64,000 nucleotides of DNA from Spongospora subterranea f. sp. subterranea (GCA_049724395.1 JAUGWO010000128.1:248001-312000); one strand, 5' to 3'. Numbered from the stretch's first letter, positions 25,088 to 37,242 are shown. Numbers and translations: made by a program. Notes: generated by a model not told the origin, from the letters alone.

Positions 25088-25576
25088 GTTCGGTTGAGAG
25101 GTTTTATGAATCCGGAGCCGCTTTGTTATGGAAAGATCAGCGAGTGTCCTGATGCCCCATTCTCAGTGTGTATAGCGATGATATGTCAAAAGAATTCATC
25201 GAATACGTTGGTGATCGACGTTTTATTTAAAAAACGTTGCTTTTGCGATGGTAGCCGGTGCACTGTTTGCAATCTTGACACAGTAAGACCGTCATCGTTG
25301 CCCAGAGTTTGAATCCCACCTCTCAAACGTTCTGGTTCACCTCAGGATATTCAAGATACCACTACAAAAAGGCAAAAAGCAAATCACGAGAGCAAATTGC
25401 GGAGATGAATATTTGTAATCAGACGTTTCAACAATGGAGGCTAAGATTATGCGATTCTCCTCCCACCGAACGCAATCCAATAATTGTCCACCAGTAGTGA
25501 TCATTGACATTCACTGGTTAATAAAAAATTTTCAGCTAGCATGCGGTGTGATTGATGTTTATTAAACAATCAGCAC
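25088..25576. other. no assigned gene
   Basis: A 99-codon plus-strand open frame (25013-25312) overlaps the 5' end of the minus-strand hypothetical gene and has no recognisable motif. The rest is AT-rich. Nothing else was recognised. Confidence 0.35.
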
Positions 25577-25872
25577 TTAAGCAGAGTTCAAACCCAGCAA
25601 AACTGGTTTTTCACCAAATATTTCATCCCCGTCAGGCAAACGACCATAGGTTTGGAAAATAGCAACAAACACTTTTCATAGTCTAGCGTCCCATAATTGA
25701 GAAGGAGCCCGCTTCTATGCCCTTTTCGGATTATAGCTAATGTATCGGAGTGGCACCCACAACATCGAGCACAGAATTCAGTAAAAAGTGTATTTAGCGA
25801 TGCGATTTCCTGATGTAAACGATTAGCTCGTGGGATTAACAGAACCATTCGACAGCGTAAACAACATGCCAT
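25577..25872 (-). CDS. small Cys-rich hypothetical protein
   Basis: From ATG 25872 the frame gives MACCLRCRMVLLIPRANRLH and, further on, FCARCCGCHSDTLAIIRKGH. CxxC pairs suggest a metal-binding knuckle. After NYGTLDYEK the frame must gain one base at a sense-strand A4 run (25673-25676). It then reads VFVAIFQTYGRLPDGDEIFG and KPVLLGLNSA before the stop at 25577. An alternative in-phase 36-nt intron (donor after CLRCRM, acceptor before EIASLNTLF) would shorten the loop between the two cysteine groups. Upstream minus-strand sequence to about 25980 is also protein-like, so the start may lie further 5'. No family was recognised; a zinc-ribbon-like fold is only an inference. Confidence 0.4.
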
Positions 25873-26199
25873 TTGTCACCAAAACTGATGCAACCCTTTG
25901 GAAAAGGGAACTGGGGGCATCGCCAAGAAAGTGCGTGGCTGGTGTGGCCTCCATGTCCCCATATGTACCGTCACCGTGGCGGTGTATACACACGACTGGG
26001 ATTAGAGCCTGTATGGGGTGTGTGTGTGTGATGATAAGATAATGAGTCCGTCACGGACCTGCAGTTTACAGTTACATTCCACCTCTCTCTCTCTCTCTAT
26101 CCTCTACCGAACATCAATTCTAATCATTTCCTTTAACGACGGTCTCAACAGCAGACGTCATCACAAAAATCAATTATGCAGAGACAGGGAGGGAATGAA
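25873..26199. other. short intergenic region 5' of CCT5
   Basis: It contains a (GT)n run near 26021-26032 and a (TC)n run near 26084-26098. It probably holds the CCT5 promoter and possibly extra 5' sequence of the minus-strand Cys-rich gene. No consensus element could be assigned. Confidence 0.4.
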
Positions 26200-28210
26200 A
26201 TGGCGCATCTGGCCTATGATGAATATGGCAGACCGTTCCTGGTACGTACCTGAAAATTATTCGCAGTGTTAGCCAGCTCAAAAACCTGCTGCTATCAGAT
26301 CCTTCGTGAACAGCAACGCCAGCAACGCAAACACGGTCTCGAAGCTCACAAATCCAATATACTTGCAGCTCGAGCAATTACCAATATAATGAGAACCAGT
26401 TTGGGCCCAAAAGGTATGGATAAGATGCTGGTGAGCAGTGATGGAGACGTCACCGTTACTAATGATGGAGCAACGATTTTGGACAAGATGGAAGTCAGTA
26501 TATTATCATCAGTTTCGTGGAATCGTAGTAAATTCGTTTGTGGTTGCGGTCGTACCTAGGTGCAGCATCAAATTGCGAAGCTTCTTGTCGATCTAAGCAA
26601 ATCTCAGGATGACGAGATTGGAGACGGAACTACTGGTGTTGTCGTTCTTGCTGGTTCGTCTAAGTTCTGGTTTCCCACTCGTTCTCTGTTTTGTTGACGA
26701 TATGGTTCTTTCAAGGATCGCTATTGGCCGAGGCTGAAAAACTTCTAGATAAAGGAGTGCACCCGATTCGCATTGCGAAGGGATTCGAAATCGCTGCCGC
26801 CATGGCTGTGAAGCATCTTGAATCTATTTGTGACGTTATTCAATTTGATGCTAAAAATATTGAACCCCTCGTCCAGACCGCATCTACGACGTATGCCCAT
26901 TCATCACTTTGCGTCTTGTTTCCACTGATTGTACGGTATTAGCCTTGGATCAAAGATTATCAACCGTTATCAGCGTCAAATGGCCGAAATTGCAGTACGC
27001 GCTGTTGTTTCTGTCGCTGATTTTGATCGTCAAGATGTCAATTTTGATTTGATCAAAGTCGAGGGCAAGGTTGGTGGAAAACTGGAGGATACAATGCTGG
27101 TTGAAGGTATTGTCCTTGATAAGGTTAGTTCTGAAGTTCCACGTTAAACCGTCATATTTCTAATTGAGGTTTTAGGATATGTCGCATCCTCAGATGCCCA
27201 AGCATTTGACCGATGTCAAGATTGCACTGCTAACTTGCCCTTTTCGAGCCTCCAAAACCCAAGACTGGTCATAAACTTGACATAAAAAATGTCGATGACT
27301 ACAACAAGCTGTTCGAGCTTGAGCAGCAGTACTTTGTAAATATGGTTGAACAGTGTAAATCCAGTGGGGCGTCTATTGTATTGTGCCAATGGGGATTTGA
27401 TGATGAAGCAAACCATCTGCTTCTCCAGCGTGAGATGCCTGCTGTTCGTTGGGTTGGTGGTGTTGAACTTGAACTTATCGCAATCGCGACCAATGGTAGT
27501 TGATTTTCCCAATGCTTCGTCATTATCTGAAATGGTTTAGGTCGAATCATTCCGAGATTTGAGGAGCTTTCACCTGAAAAGCTCGGGTTCGCCAAAACGA
27601 TTCGTGAAGTGTCGTTTGGGACTCAACATGACCGTATGCTGTTGATTGAAGGTTGTCCCAATTCGCATGCCGTTACCGTACGTTTGTGTATCTGGTTCAA
27701 CATTTTGTTTTTTAATGCATTTTTTAGGTACTGGTGCGCGGTGGTAACCAGATGATTGTAGATGAAGCGAAGCGATCTTTGCATGATGCCATGTGTGTTA
27801 CGCGAAATTTGATCAAGAACAACAAAATCGTTTATGGCGGCGGCTCCTGTGAAATTTCCTGTGCATTACATATTGCTGACTCGGCCGAGCGCCAAGAAGG
27901 CGTAGAGCAATATGCTGTCCGAGCATTTGCGGATGCTCTTGAGAATACGCCTTTGGCATTAGCAGAAAACAGTGGTCTGTCCGCCATTGAGACTCTGGCC
28001 GAAGCCAAGGCTGCACAGATAAAGACCGGCAATCATTTCATTGGTGTCGACTGTATGCGGGCCTCAACATCAGACATGAAAGAGCAATGCGTTTTTGAGT
28101 CGCTGATCGGCAAACAGCAACAGATCCAGTTGGCCACCCAAGTTGTCAAGATGATCTTGAAGATTGATGACGTCATTTCACCATCGGAAGATATCACACA
28201 AGGATATTGA
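26200..28210 (+). CDS. CCT5: T-complex chaperonin subunit epsilon (CCT5/TCP-1 epsilon)
   Basis: One of eight subunits of the cytosolic CCT/TRiC ring that folds actin, tubulin and other clients with ATP. Eight exons: 26200-26241, 26299-26493, 26560-26653, 26716-26890, 26943-27123, 27176-27495, 27541-27677 and 27728-28210. Introns are 45-66 nt. The start [14 protein letters not shown] is the epsilon N-terminus. Group II chaperonin motifs: [34 protein letters not shown] (catalytic Asp region) and VVYGGG-type [25 protein letters not shown] and AVRWVGG are typical of epsilon. Length and order match the family. In exon 6 the sense T4 run at 27241-27244 carries one T too many between LLTCP and [11 protein letters not shown], so the raw frame breaks there although the sequence on both sides is conserved. 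Confidence 0.95.
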
Positions 28211-28336
28211 ATGTTGAATTATTAAATGCACTTTCATTTTCATTATAAGTCTTTATGTTCTAAACCGTATATTGATCTGTAATATCTCATCTTGCACAGC
28301 AACCTTCTATCCTATTTTCGGAGTATCTTAAACGAT

Positions 28337-29328
28337 TTACCTGGGAGGCGTTTTCTTCTCTTTGATATGCTTGTCTCCAGTGATAGTCAAATTTAATTCT
28401 TTGGCCAATGCCGCAATTTGCTTGTCTAGGTCATTTATCTGTGATTCATGCTCATTTTTTTCTTGATCGCTGGGATTTTGTTGTAATTGAGCAAACAAGT
28501 TCTGTTGCCGTTGATAATTGTCAATCTTCACCCTCATCATCATCACCTTTTTCTGTAATTGTAAGCACTCAACCGATTTCTGCTGATGGTTTTTTTCCAA
28601 ATCGGTTATCTGTGTAAAACGCAATCTGAGTTTATGGACCCAGGAAATCCATCCTTCTCGGACAGACCTTGTCGCTTAACCTGATCATGGTTGCACTATG
28701 CTCGCTCTGCATTGTCTCCAACTTCTGCTGGAATTTGGCTGATGAGATTTCGGCTTCGTATGCACATTCCTTTTTGGCAAGTTCAAGTCGCGAGTTCAAC
28801 CTCACGTTTTCTCCATACAACCGACGAATTTCTGACTCGGCTTCAAATAAATTCTGAGTAATGGTGTCGGTATGTACAGTTACCCTTCGGTTCTATTCCA
28901 ATTTAAGTTTCTCGGCCATGACCACGCTTACTGTTCTGCACCTTTTCATCGTCATCATTGAGGTGAATACAATGGCGTCTCGTCAGCTCTTGGATTTTCG
29001 TATTCAACGACTCAATTTGGAGTTGGGCTTTGGTCCGCCCTTTTTCAGAATGTTCCCAGGCAGATAGCGCAGCGAATTTCGCACGCTCACTATCCTCTGT
29101 GGAAATTTCGATGATCTTCCTCAGCTTCTTGATAATTGTGTCAGCGGTGCATATCTCACATTCGATGTTGAACGCCTGACATATCCGAACCAGATCATTG
29201 TTGATTGTCAATGCTTCTTGTGCATGGCTTGAGCATCCGACCGGTTCGTATTTATTTACGTCAACAATGCTCTGACTGCTCATATTACCTGTCTGGATCT
29301 CCCCAGACATTCCAGTTGGCAAACTCAT
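28337..29328 (-). CDS. coiled-coil protein of unknown function
   Basis: Three exons, 29328-28942, 28892-28668 and 28609-28337 (introns 49 and 58 nt, both phase 0), give about 294 residues. ATG 29328 is followed by a polar N-terminus and a short alpha-helical region (NNDLVRICQAFNIECEIC). Long heptad-like helices follow: KIIEISTEDSERAKFAALSA, NLFEAESEIRRLYGENVRLN, then a Gln/Lys-rich coil and ALAKELNLTI before a basic tail (KEKKTPPR). The architecture resembles centrosomal or spindle coiled-coil proteins, but no family-specific motif was seen, so no function is assigned. It lies directly downstream of TMEM107 (94 bp) on the same strand and converges with CCT5. Confidence 0.65.
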
Positions 29329-29421
29329 CTCTTTCGGGGAATGAATCCTAAGAGTATTCGATTAAGAGTACTGATATGTATTGTATTTAGAAATATCTCA
29401 TTATGATTCCAGTTAGTGGAT

Positions 29422-30072
29422 TCAAGAATATTGAAGATTGCCACCGAGGAAGGTGGTCATGATAACGATTGACTCAAGAATCGCGGGGATCATGCTGGAT
29501 CAATCATGAGTCAGCAGACAACATATTGATAAAGATCGCTTGTATGTTTCGAATACCTGCAACACACTACTAGATACCAGAATGATTTATAATGCCATGA
29601 ATCGAGGATAAACCAGGAAAGTAATACAGTTCCTAAAAGATGCAAACAAGATACTGAAAAGAATCAGCAACAGCCACAAGTCCATTACTATCACGTACAG
29701 AAACCGTTTTGAGCATTTTTCATGATTGACACGCCACTGAATAACGCAATGTATTCGATGATGAAACAAGCAATACATATCCAGATAGCCGCATCAAACC
29801 TAAACGATTTACGGATCCGGTCAATCAACAGCAACGGGAATAAAGCACCATTCAGAACCGACTCTGATTCAACCTGTCGATACTGATCAATGGTAAAGGT
29901 CAACGATAATCCTGCTCGTAAATTATTCCCCTGTACACCCACTGTTGAGCAGAGGCGACCAAATCGGGTCAGCTCATCCGTCAACCTTTGAGTTGAACAG
30001 CATTGTCACCACCATAAAATGCAGCGTCGTCAACAGGAACCTGCTGGGCAGTAATGTCGTTTCTATTCCCAT
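29422..30072 (-). CDS. TMEM107: TMEM107, ciliary transition-zone membrane protein
   Basis: A four-helix membrane protein of the MKS module that gates the ciliary transition zone. No long ORF marks it; it appears only after splicing. Exon 1 (30072-29986) reads LLPSRFLLTTLHFMVVTMLF (helix 1). A 55-nt intron leads to GNNLRAGLSLTFTIDQY, the conserved extracellular SLTFT-x-x-x-Y segment. A later exon gives WICIACFIIEYIALFSGVS (helix 2 with the GVS signature). After an intron with GTACGT donor comes LHLLGTVLLSWFILDSWHYK with FWYLVVCC (helix 3). After one more intron, SMIPAILESIVIMTTFLGG (helix 4) ends at the TGA at 29422. The junction between the second and third exons (about 29873-29800) could not be resolved in phase. 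The full four-helix order leaves little doubt about the family. Confidence 0.85.
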
Positions 30073-30345
30073 GTTCCGCTTTACAAGAAGTGGCGAGTTT
30101 CAGCACAAGTGGTGCAATATACTGTAACTGGACTACCCACTACAGATTCGACGAGTTTTTGGGGCCAAATATTGCAACAAACAAGGAAAAGTTCGCCAGT
30201 GAACAAACCGTGGGATCGGTGCAAGTTCGAGATTGTTGCATCAGTTTAATCATCACTGCACGAATTCCAGTGGCAAATTTGTTAACTACGATGCAGCTTT
30301 GCGTTGGAGCTGAGGCTGATTCTCGAAAAGTTGTATGCTAATGAT

Positions 30346-32232
30346 TCATAGAGAATAATTACGGTGCCCATGAGTAAGAGCAGCTTCAGAGTCGTTGAGT
30401 GCAGCATCATATTCGCCAAGAGCGGTATATACCACAGATCGCTTGTGATATAGATCGCATAGCGCATCTGAGTTTGTGACAGCAGAATTGGGCCCGGTTG
30501 CTTCCAGTTCTTTGATGGCTTGAGTCATCGACGTCAACGCTTGCCGAGAAGAACTCTCTGTCGATGCGGCCGTAGCCAAAGCAGCATCCGCCTGCTCCAA
30601 AGCTTTAGCAACAAAATGATCGGTGATGGGAACTCGTGGGGGAAGACACGGTTTGTCTTCAAAACTACCCATACGAAGTCTTTGCGGCTTTATCGCGGAT
30701 TCGACACCACCTCTCTTGGATGAACTTTCGGGAGTTTTCTTAAGAGAAGATATTGAATGGCGACGCGATACGACAGGGGAAGGGGTAGTGATTGATTTAG
30801 TGCCCAGTGCCGGTGACGCTGTTCTGGATGGTGAAAACAATAAAGAATTCTCCTTGTCCGACTGGATGAGGCTGTTGATCGTCTGCAGAAATGGAGTATT
30901 ATCCACAAGAAACGGGTGGCCTTGATCCCGCTCCCATGTTTGAATGGCGGTACAAAGCTTTTCCTGGAGACGAGGCAAAATTTTACTTTCTAACCGCCGA
31001 ACATCTTCTTCTTTCTTCAACATTTTGAAGGCCTGTCGACCATGAAAACGATTTGGATCGTTAGCATACGCCTTAGCTTCAAGTTGACCTTGAATCATCT
31101 CAGAACGCGAGGTCTCCCATTTTCCCACAAGTTGTAGAAGGCAGCGGGATTTCTCCAGTTGAACCATAAGATCGGCTTCTTCTTTCTCTAAAATTTTGAT
31201 CGTCTCAGTAGTTATTTTTCCTAACTCTCTTGGTTGGCTTCCAACTGACGGCAGCATCCGGAGTTCAATCTGTAAATTCGCAATCCTTTCAAGAGCGTTT
31301 TTGGCAAGAATCGGTAAGCTTTCTTCATATATCTTGCTCAGATTTTCTAATTCCTTTTTATACATGCGAAGATCTGTTGCTAACGTGCCGCGAAGAAGCT
31401 GCTTAAAACGTAATATATGATCCTGGTCCGATTTCAAAAGCGCCCATAGGTCAGCAACATGTTTTCCGACTTCATTTAATTCGCGCCGGTTCAACTCCAT
31501 TGCATCTTGTAGACTTCTAAGATACGCTTCGCACTTCCCTAGTGAATCAGTTGTGATTGAAAACGTGTCAAGACGTGATTGATCTAACTGGACCGTCAGT
31601 TCATCGATCCCGACAATCAACTTGCCAAGTTTAGCCTCCCTTAACGACTTCTCTTGATTAGCTTGCTCAAGTGCAGCCTCGACATAGGCCAATCTTCCAG
31701 ATGATAAGTCCACGTCCCCAACAGTAGAAAATTCTTCGGGAATCTCCATTCCCAGCTCACAATATACGTTTTGAATCTGTTGTAGATTGTGGCCAATAAC
31801 GTCCGACATTGCTTTGCATTTTTCCGCAACTTGAGATTCTTCTGATTTCGATAGGTGAAGCACCTGCAATAGGCCTAAGTTGGAGCTAGTTTGTGCCACT
31901 TCCTTCCTGGGGATGCCTAGGACATCATACGCCACTGTGATACGGTTGTTGACCGCATTAATTTCTTCACAAATATCGTTAACTCGTCTCTTCTCGTTTT
32001 CCACATATTTCTATAATCGCAACAGAGAAAGATTGAGTATCGGCTCGATAAACAGTTTGATAGCAGCAGTTCCAGGAGCTGCTTCTCAAGGACTTACAAG
32101 TACGAATGCTGCCAAATCGGACCGGATTGATATCAACGACTGGTTGCGATCATTTATATCGACACCTAATTGATCCCATAATGCATTAAGCATATTGGTC
32201 ACCTCATCTGGAACTTCTAGGGATACCGTCAT
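30346..32232 (-). CDS. MAP65/ASE1/PRC1 microtubule-bundling protein
   Basis: An antiparallel-microtubule crosslinker of the spindle midzone and cytokinesis. Exon 1 (32232-32098) starts MTVSLEVPDEVTNMLNALWD, an 87-nt intron follows, and exon 2 (32010-30346) holds the rest; total about 598 residues. An N-terminal coiled-coil dimerisation rod is followed by the conserved spectrin-like microtubule-binding core. Its signature is LVGKWETSRSEM, DPNRFHGR, LKKEEDVRRLESKILPRLQE and AIQTWERDQGHPF. The next 100 residues are basic and Ser/Pro-rich (SRRHSISSLKK), typical of the regulated C-terminus. The last 60 residues contain a TPR-like helix pair (VVYTALGEYDAALNDSEAAL), which is unusual for this family. 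The stop may not be the true end: a donor-like GTAATT lies just before it. Confidence 0.88.
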
Positions 32233-32559
32233 TCAATTCCGGCTAACGTCTCTCCCGCGGTTAAATCTCAACAACTGTGTTGGCGGGAACGATTTCGAAT
32301 CAGGCGAGCATGTAAGATATGTCAGAGCCTATGAGTTGTGAGAGAGGGAACAAAGGGAACTCCCCAAGACCGGAGCGGGGTAGAGCAGCACTGACGAGAG
32401 GCCGAGCCCCATGCATCTAAACGATGACAGTTGGGCACGGCATGATCATGACACATGGACAGTGAACCGTGACGGGAATCAGGATACACTCCATGACGTC
32501 ACAATGTCATGGCATCACCGCTAATTCACTTGTATTCATAATATAATACCCACAATTTT
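32233..32559. other. intergenic region between TAF2 and MAP65 genes
   Basis: About 330 bases with no open frame of note. It contains an A/G-rich stretch (32337-32360) and a run rich in CATGATCATG and TGACGTCA-like words (TGACGTCAC at about 32494, a CRE/ATF-type palindrome). It presumably holds the MAP65 promoter; no factor can be named. Confidence 0.45.
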
Positions 32560-35500
32560 CTACAGAATCTCCATTGTTATATCTTCTGTCATATTAACGG
32601 TTGAGGGCGTCTCGTTTGTCGCCTTCATATAGTCGGATTTCTTGGTATTCCCTTTTTTCTTCTTGATCGAGAATTGGACCTCATGCGTTCGCTTTTGCCT
32701 GATTAACGCGGCAGACCTTCTGACAGCGTTGGGAAGCTTTTGCATTGACTTATTGGCCAGAATATCTCGGTCTTTGATTAAGCATTCAGAGCTCAGGCAT
32801 TTGGGAGTCGAAGTGCCAAACGCCGCAGCAAAGACAACCCACATGTGAATCCTAAAACGGTGGCATAAAAACGCAAAAGGGCCAGTTAACAAATTCCAGA
32901 TAGAATCAACAACAGGGCGAGCGGAGACTGTTTCATATGATTCGAAAGGAGAGCTGGAGTCCAGGACCACGTGAGACCATGTCGACGCCCAGGCTTCAGC
33001 CATCCGCAGTCGAATACTGGGGGATCGTTGCTTTGAGAGCGCGTTCGCAATAAGTATTGCCATTGAGGGGCGGTAAACCGCGACCTCAGCCGCTGCAGCA
33101 ACCGCAGCGACTTGCACAGACGGTGAATGGGGATCTTCGGTGAACGCCAAAAGATCAAAGTCTGATCCAGGAATTTCATGTTGAGCGGTAGGTTGCTCTG
33201 GGGGCACCGTATCGATTGGATCTAATTCCATTCCTAATCGCATTGAAGAATCCTCAGGCCTAGACACCGGGAGATTGCGTCTTGTAAGTTGCCACTTGAA
33301 CCCTGGCTATGGCTAGTAAACATGCACAGGTCACCACGCGCCTGTATGACGGAAACAGCTGCTCATTATCAAGAAAACGGATGATCTCATTATGGATTCG
33401 CTCTTGATATGACTGGTTTCTAGTACTCAATTCTGAAAGTGAGTTCAACAAAGACGAAATATAATATCCGTCGACGTAGTAATTTTGAGAACTGTCGTTA
33501 TACTTGAGAAGGTCGATTACAATGTCCATAGCGGACTGATGAGATAGCGGAAATGCTCCAGAGCCGGAAACTTTGACAGAAGTTAACGCATGAACAACCC
33601 CTCGAACAACAAGATGTTCAGAGAAATCACTGAAATCACTAGGCTCAACAAGTTGGCGATCAGGTGCACTATAAAGGCGGGATTTCAAGAAATCTACTAA
33701 AACCGAGAGTTGTCTATCGCTTCCCGAAAGCTTGCGTGGCCTGCAACACAAAGCTAATTGCTGGGCAGCAACGACCCGGACTTGATAGAAGTAATCAGGA
33801 TTTTCTAAGCAATACTTGAGAGCGTTGAATGCCATTAATGTCTGCATGGGGTCTTTCTCTTTTCCCCTCTGAGCGCTAATAACGCCCTATAACAAACGCA
33901 AGGTTAGTTACCCCTAACCTTTTGAAAGACGACCTTAATACTCTTAGCAATGCCCTGCCTAAACAAATAGCACCTTCAATTTGGGCGATAACATCAGGAG
34001 AATGGCGCAATTCTAAATCGGCCCATAGAGGCAGCTGATCAAGCGTGAGGCCTCGAATCCAGGCAATCTTTGGATCAACACGAACCCAACGGACTAAAAC
34101 CGCAGATTACATTGGATCATCGAAGCGGCATCGATTTGATATACCTGGAGTGTCGTTCTTCAGCTTTTTCCCAATTCGATCATCCGGACCCATTTCTCCT
34201 GATGACCCATCATCCCCATCAAGCACCTCCTCCTCACTAAATAAATTATAGACTACACCACAGCAAAAGGTTAACAGTTTGGTTACCCATTGGAAAGGTC
34301 ATCATCGTCTCCAATTTCTTCGCCGGTCTCTGTACTGAATCGTTTCCTATTTTTCCTTACTTTAGAATGACAAGAGAACACGAATGATTCCACTTGTGTA
34401 TCCATGCGGCTTTCATGTTCATAAACCTGTTGATCCGTTTCATAAACATATACCTACCAACAAAATTTACTGCGACATTATTTTGTGAATAAGCTAATAA
34501 TTACTTTCAATATTCCATGCATGACAACCCCAGACTGTTCAATCTTGACCTTGCAAGCACTCTTCTTACGTTCGAACTGTGCATCGACTTTGAGGATAGG
34601 ACATCGAACACCATTGATCCAGCGATCGCAGAAGTCATCAAGATTCAGGGCTGAACGATGGCGGCAAAGTTTCAGCAGACGCTTTGTGCTAATACCACGA
34701 GCGCTGCCACCAGTCGATGGTTTATCGGAGACGACGGCAAGAGGGGTGCCTAGATTACAATTGAGTGTAAATACAAGCTTGCGCCTGTGACACCGACCCT
34801 GATTTACGCTGGGAATGCTTGTCGTTGCAGCTTGGCCTGCATCCGTAGTAGATGACAGCTCATCATCATCGGATATCAACTGTCGTATAACGTCCCGAAA
34901 TGGGGTCTCCCCAATAAGATCAGCTAACATATGCATGACAATAGTTGACTTCGTCCGGAAATGCGTTGAATGAATATCAGAAGGTGCACCTGATCCAGCA
35001 GCCACAATTAGCATTGAAAAAAACGTCATCAATATGACATGCTTACCATATGACTCAGCAGAAATCGGTAATGTCCATGGGAGAGACGACAGCTTCACAA
35101 CCAAATCGGTTGCCATCTGACGCTGCAGCCGACGCTCATTTCGACCAAACGCCCGTTCAATATACATCGCAACCAGGTATCCGACAAGCCCCTTTTATGG
35201 CATGACAAAAATGCAAAAAAAATACTTGTCCATGTACTACCTCTATTATCCAATGATCGGCAAGAGTCCTTGTATGAACAGTGTGAGTTATCCAAGAGCG
35301 TGCAATTCCTAAGCACCGAAAATCATCATTATGCAGGAAAACAATGGAACACGATTGATAACCTTCCGCAATAGTGCGTCTTGCTACCCAGGTTTGGTCA
35401 ATAACTGCATCGGAATGAATCAAATCCGCCGAAATAAACGTAAGGTTTGAAAACGACTGCACATCTGAGGCAGTACGGCCAAGTAATACTTGCGTGTATG

Positions 35501-36709
35501 TGGAAAAAGGATACGGTTGCCCAAGAAAGTCACTAAATAGTGAAAAAATTTCATTAGTACAGGTGACCTGAAAATAAGGTCAACAACCGGAATAGATTCG
35601 CCTAAGTTAGCAGTAGTTTACAGTATGCATGAAATCATCTCTCTGAGCAAAACCGCTTGACATACAATGATGGATAGATAAAGTTCCATTGAGCGCCGTA
35701 TCGTCAACGGTTTCAAACTCCCCTACTGAAAACGTCATATTTCTTGCAAGTATAGGGTCGTCAACTTCGAAGAAGAATGTATGCTTGGTTTGAGTCTCGT
35801 TGGCAGGAGAAACCTTCACAAGCCGACCAGGACAAAATGCACGATATGTAGAAGGAACCGTTATATCAATATCGAAAGAATATCGCTCCCACTGCGTTTA
35901 AAAAACCGTCAAACTTGCTGACTTATCAATTATGAACTGATACATGAGAATTACGACAAGGAAACCAAGAGGACGAGTTGGAAAATTCAGTGATGGCAAA
36001 GCCAGCCCATGCCGATCGAGCAACGCGTTCGTCAGGTTGGGTAAACTCAATTGCACCTGACGGATTTTCGATGATATATCGAATAACAACTAGAATCGGA
36101 GAATTCAATGTATCAGCAGGTAATTCTGCGGCATCCAGGCTGAAAGGCTCCTTCGTTGACACCTGTGAACAACAATTGGATGAAGGCCGAGTGGTGATCA
36201 AAGCCGATAACGACCTTTTCTGGAATGTTAATGCAGAGTTCGCCTTGGTCAAACCAATCTAAATAAGTATTGAAAGCAGCATCGTACGCGTCAAGACTAC
36301 GAAAGTCGCTCAGTTTGGGAGGATCAGCAAGAAATTCAGTTTCGGGAAATGTTCTTTGATCGGGCAAGGAATTATTCTGTCATCGAACGTTAGAAAATAA
36401 CGCAGGATGATCGAGAGGTGCGATAACTTCGGAGTCAAAGCGCCGGTGATGAAACTCTGTCTCCACTCCATCGACCATGATTTTTTGAATATTGACTTGC
36501 GGTGAACAATTAAGATATAGGCGGCCATGCTGGGTTGGAACGTTGGGCTGATTCTTTCGAGTTTTGGGATCGCCGACCGGTGCGGTATTGTGAGCCGTCA
36601 CCGCCAATATCGTGACGGCCGTGATCGACCGTTGTGACAGGTCGATATCGAATGACAACCGCTGATAAAGGACCTCCCAATCACATACGGAACCCAAAAC
36701 ACAGCTCAT
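32560..36709 (-). CDS. TAF2: TFIID subunit 2 (TAF2)
   Basis: The M1-aminopeptidase-like TFIID subunit that contacts initiator DNA. The start is taken at ATG 36709 (MSCVLGSVCDWEVLYQRLSF), because the open frame upstream has no ATG. N-terminal beta domain: LSFDIDLSQRSITAVTILAV, then a 51-nt intron (36427-36377, TCTAAC branch site) before NNSLPDQRTFPETEF and GELCINIPEKV. Further exons carry IRYIIENPSGAIEF and SSSWFPCRNSH, the TAF2 version of the peptidase core. A central exon (35167-34478) begins YIERAFGRNERRLQRQM. The HEAT-like C-terminal part at 33847-33260 contains YFYQVRVVAAQQLALCC and LLKYNDSSQNYYVDGYYISS, both diagnostic. No HExxH zinc site is seen, as expected for TAF2. The C-terminus is Lys-rich. 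Several central splice junctions remain approximate. Confidence 0.88.
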
Positions 36710-36852
36710 TCGAGCCGAACTTTGTGAACGCAACCCGATACTCAACCACTACGAGATCCAGAAACTCCGCCAAAGAAGGGCACAATTCACGGTAGATGAT
36801 GGTGAGTTTCTGTGATCCTGGTTCAGGTTTCAAACAGAACTTGCAGTGCAGT

Positions 36853-37104
36853 TTATGAGAGATTGTCTGGGATACTTTTCATCGCAGAACTGGACGGACC
36901 GATGACGTCGTTTTTCTCGGCACTTTGAAGCAGGTGAACGGCAACGAACGTGATGGGATCAGCAGGGCGTAAATCGTTGAGAAGCATGAGAATCGGGAGC
37001 AGAATTGGAGCGATCTCCTTTCTGAGATACTGGCTAGCAGCCAACTTGCTCAACGAAGATATCTGAGTTTCTTGTGCTGTTCCCTGCACATTTCCTTCAG
37101 CCAT
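36853..37104 (-). CDS. DPY30-domain protein
   Basis: A single exon of 83 residues from ATG 37104 to the stop at 36853. The core LAASQYLRKEIAPILLPILM followed by LRPADPITFVAVHLL is the DPY30 dimerisation motif (R-x-YL...V-P-LL...L-x-x-x-RP-x-DP-I-x-F-x-A-x-x-LL). In other eukaryotes DPY30 is a subunit of the COMPASS/SET1 H3K4 methyltransferase. The same fold docks AKAP-type partners in flagellar radial spokes, so both chromatin and cilium roles are possible here. It has short flanks and no extra domain, like true DPY30. It lies 143 bp upstream of TAF2 and about 140 bp downstream of the DMXL gene, all on one strand. Confidence 0.88.
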   Translation of the reverse strand: MAEGNVQGTAQETQISSLSKLAASQYLRKEIAPILLPILMLLNDLRPADPITFVAVHLLQSAEKNDVIGPSSSAMKSIPDNLS

Positions 37105-37242
37105 TGAATCCTGTTCCCCGATATCAGCTATATGGTAGAGTTATCGTCACCGTCATGGATCCTCTTACCATCACCTCCTAGTCTCCCCGATTGCTGTGGA
37201 TAATGTCCCAATCCTCACATTGATAGTCACACAACACTGTAT

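Noticed and set aside
32800-36700. Active M1 aminopeptidase instead of TAF2
   Set aside because: No HExxH zinc motif, and the YFYQVRVVAAQQLA and LLKYNDSSQNYY blocks are TAF2-specific.
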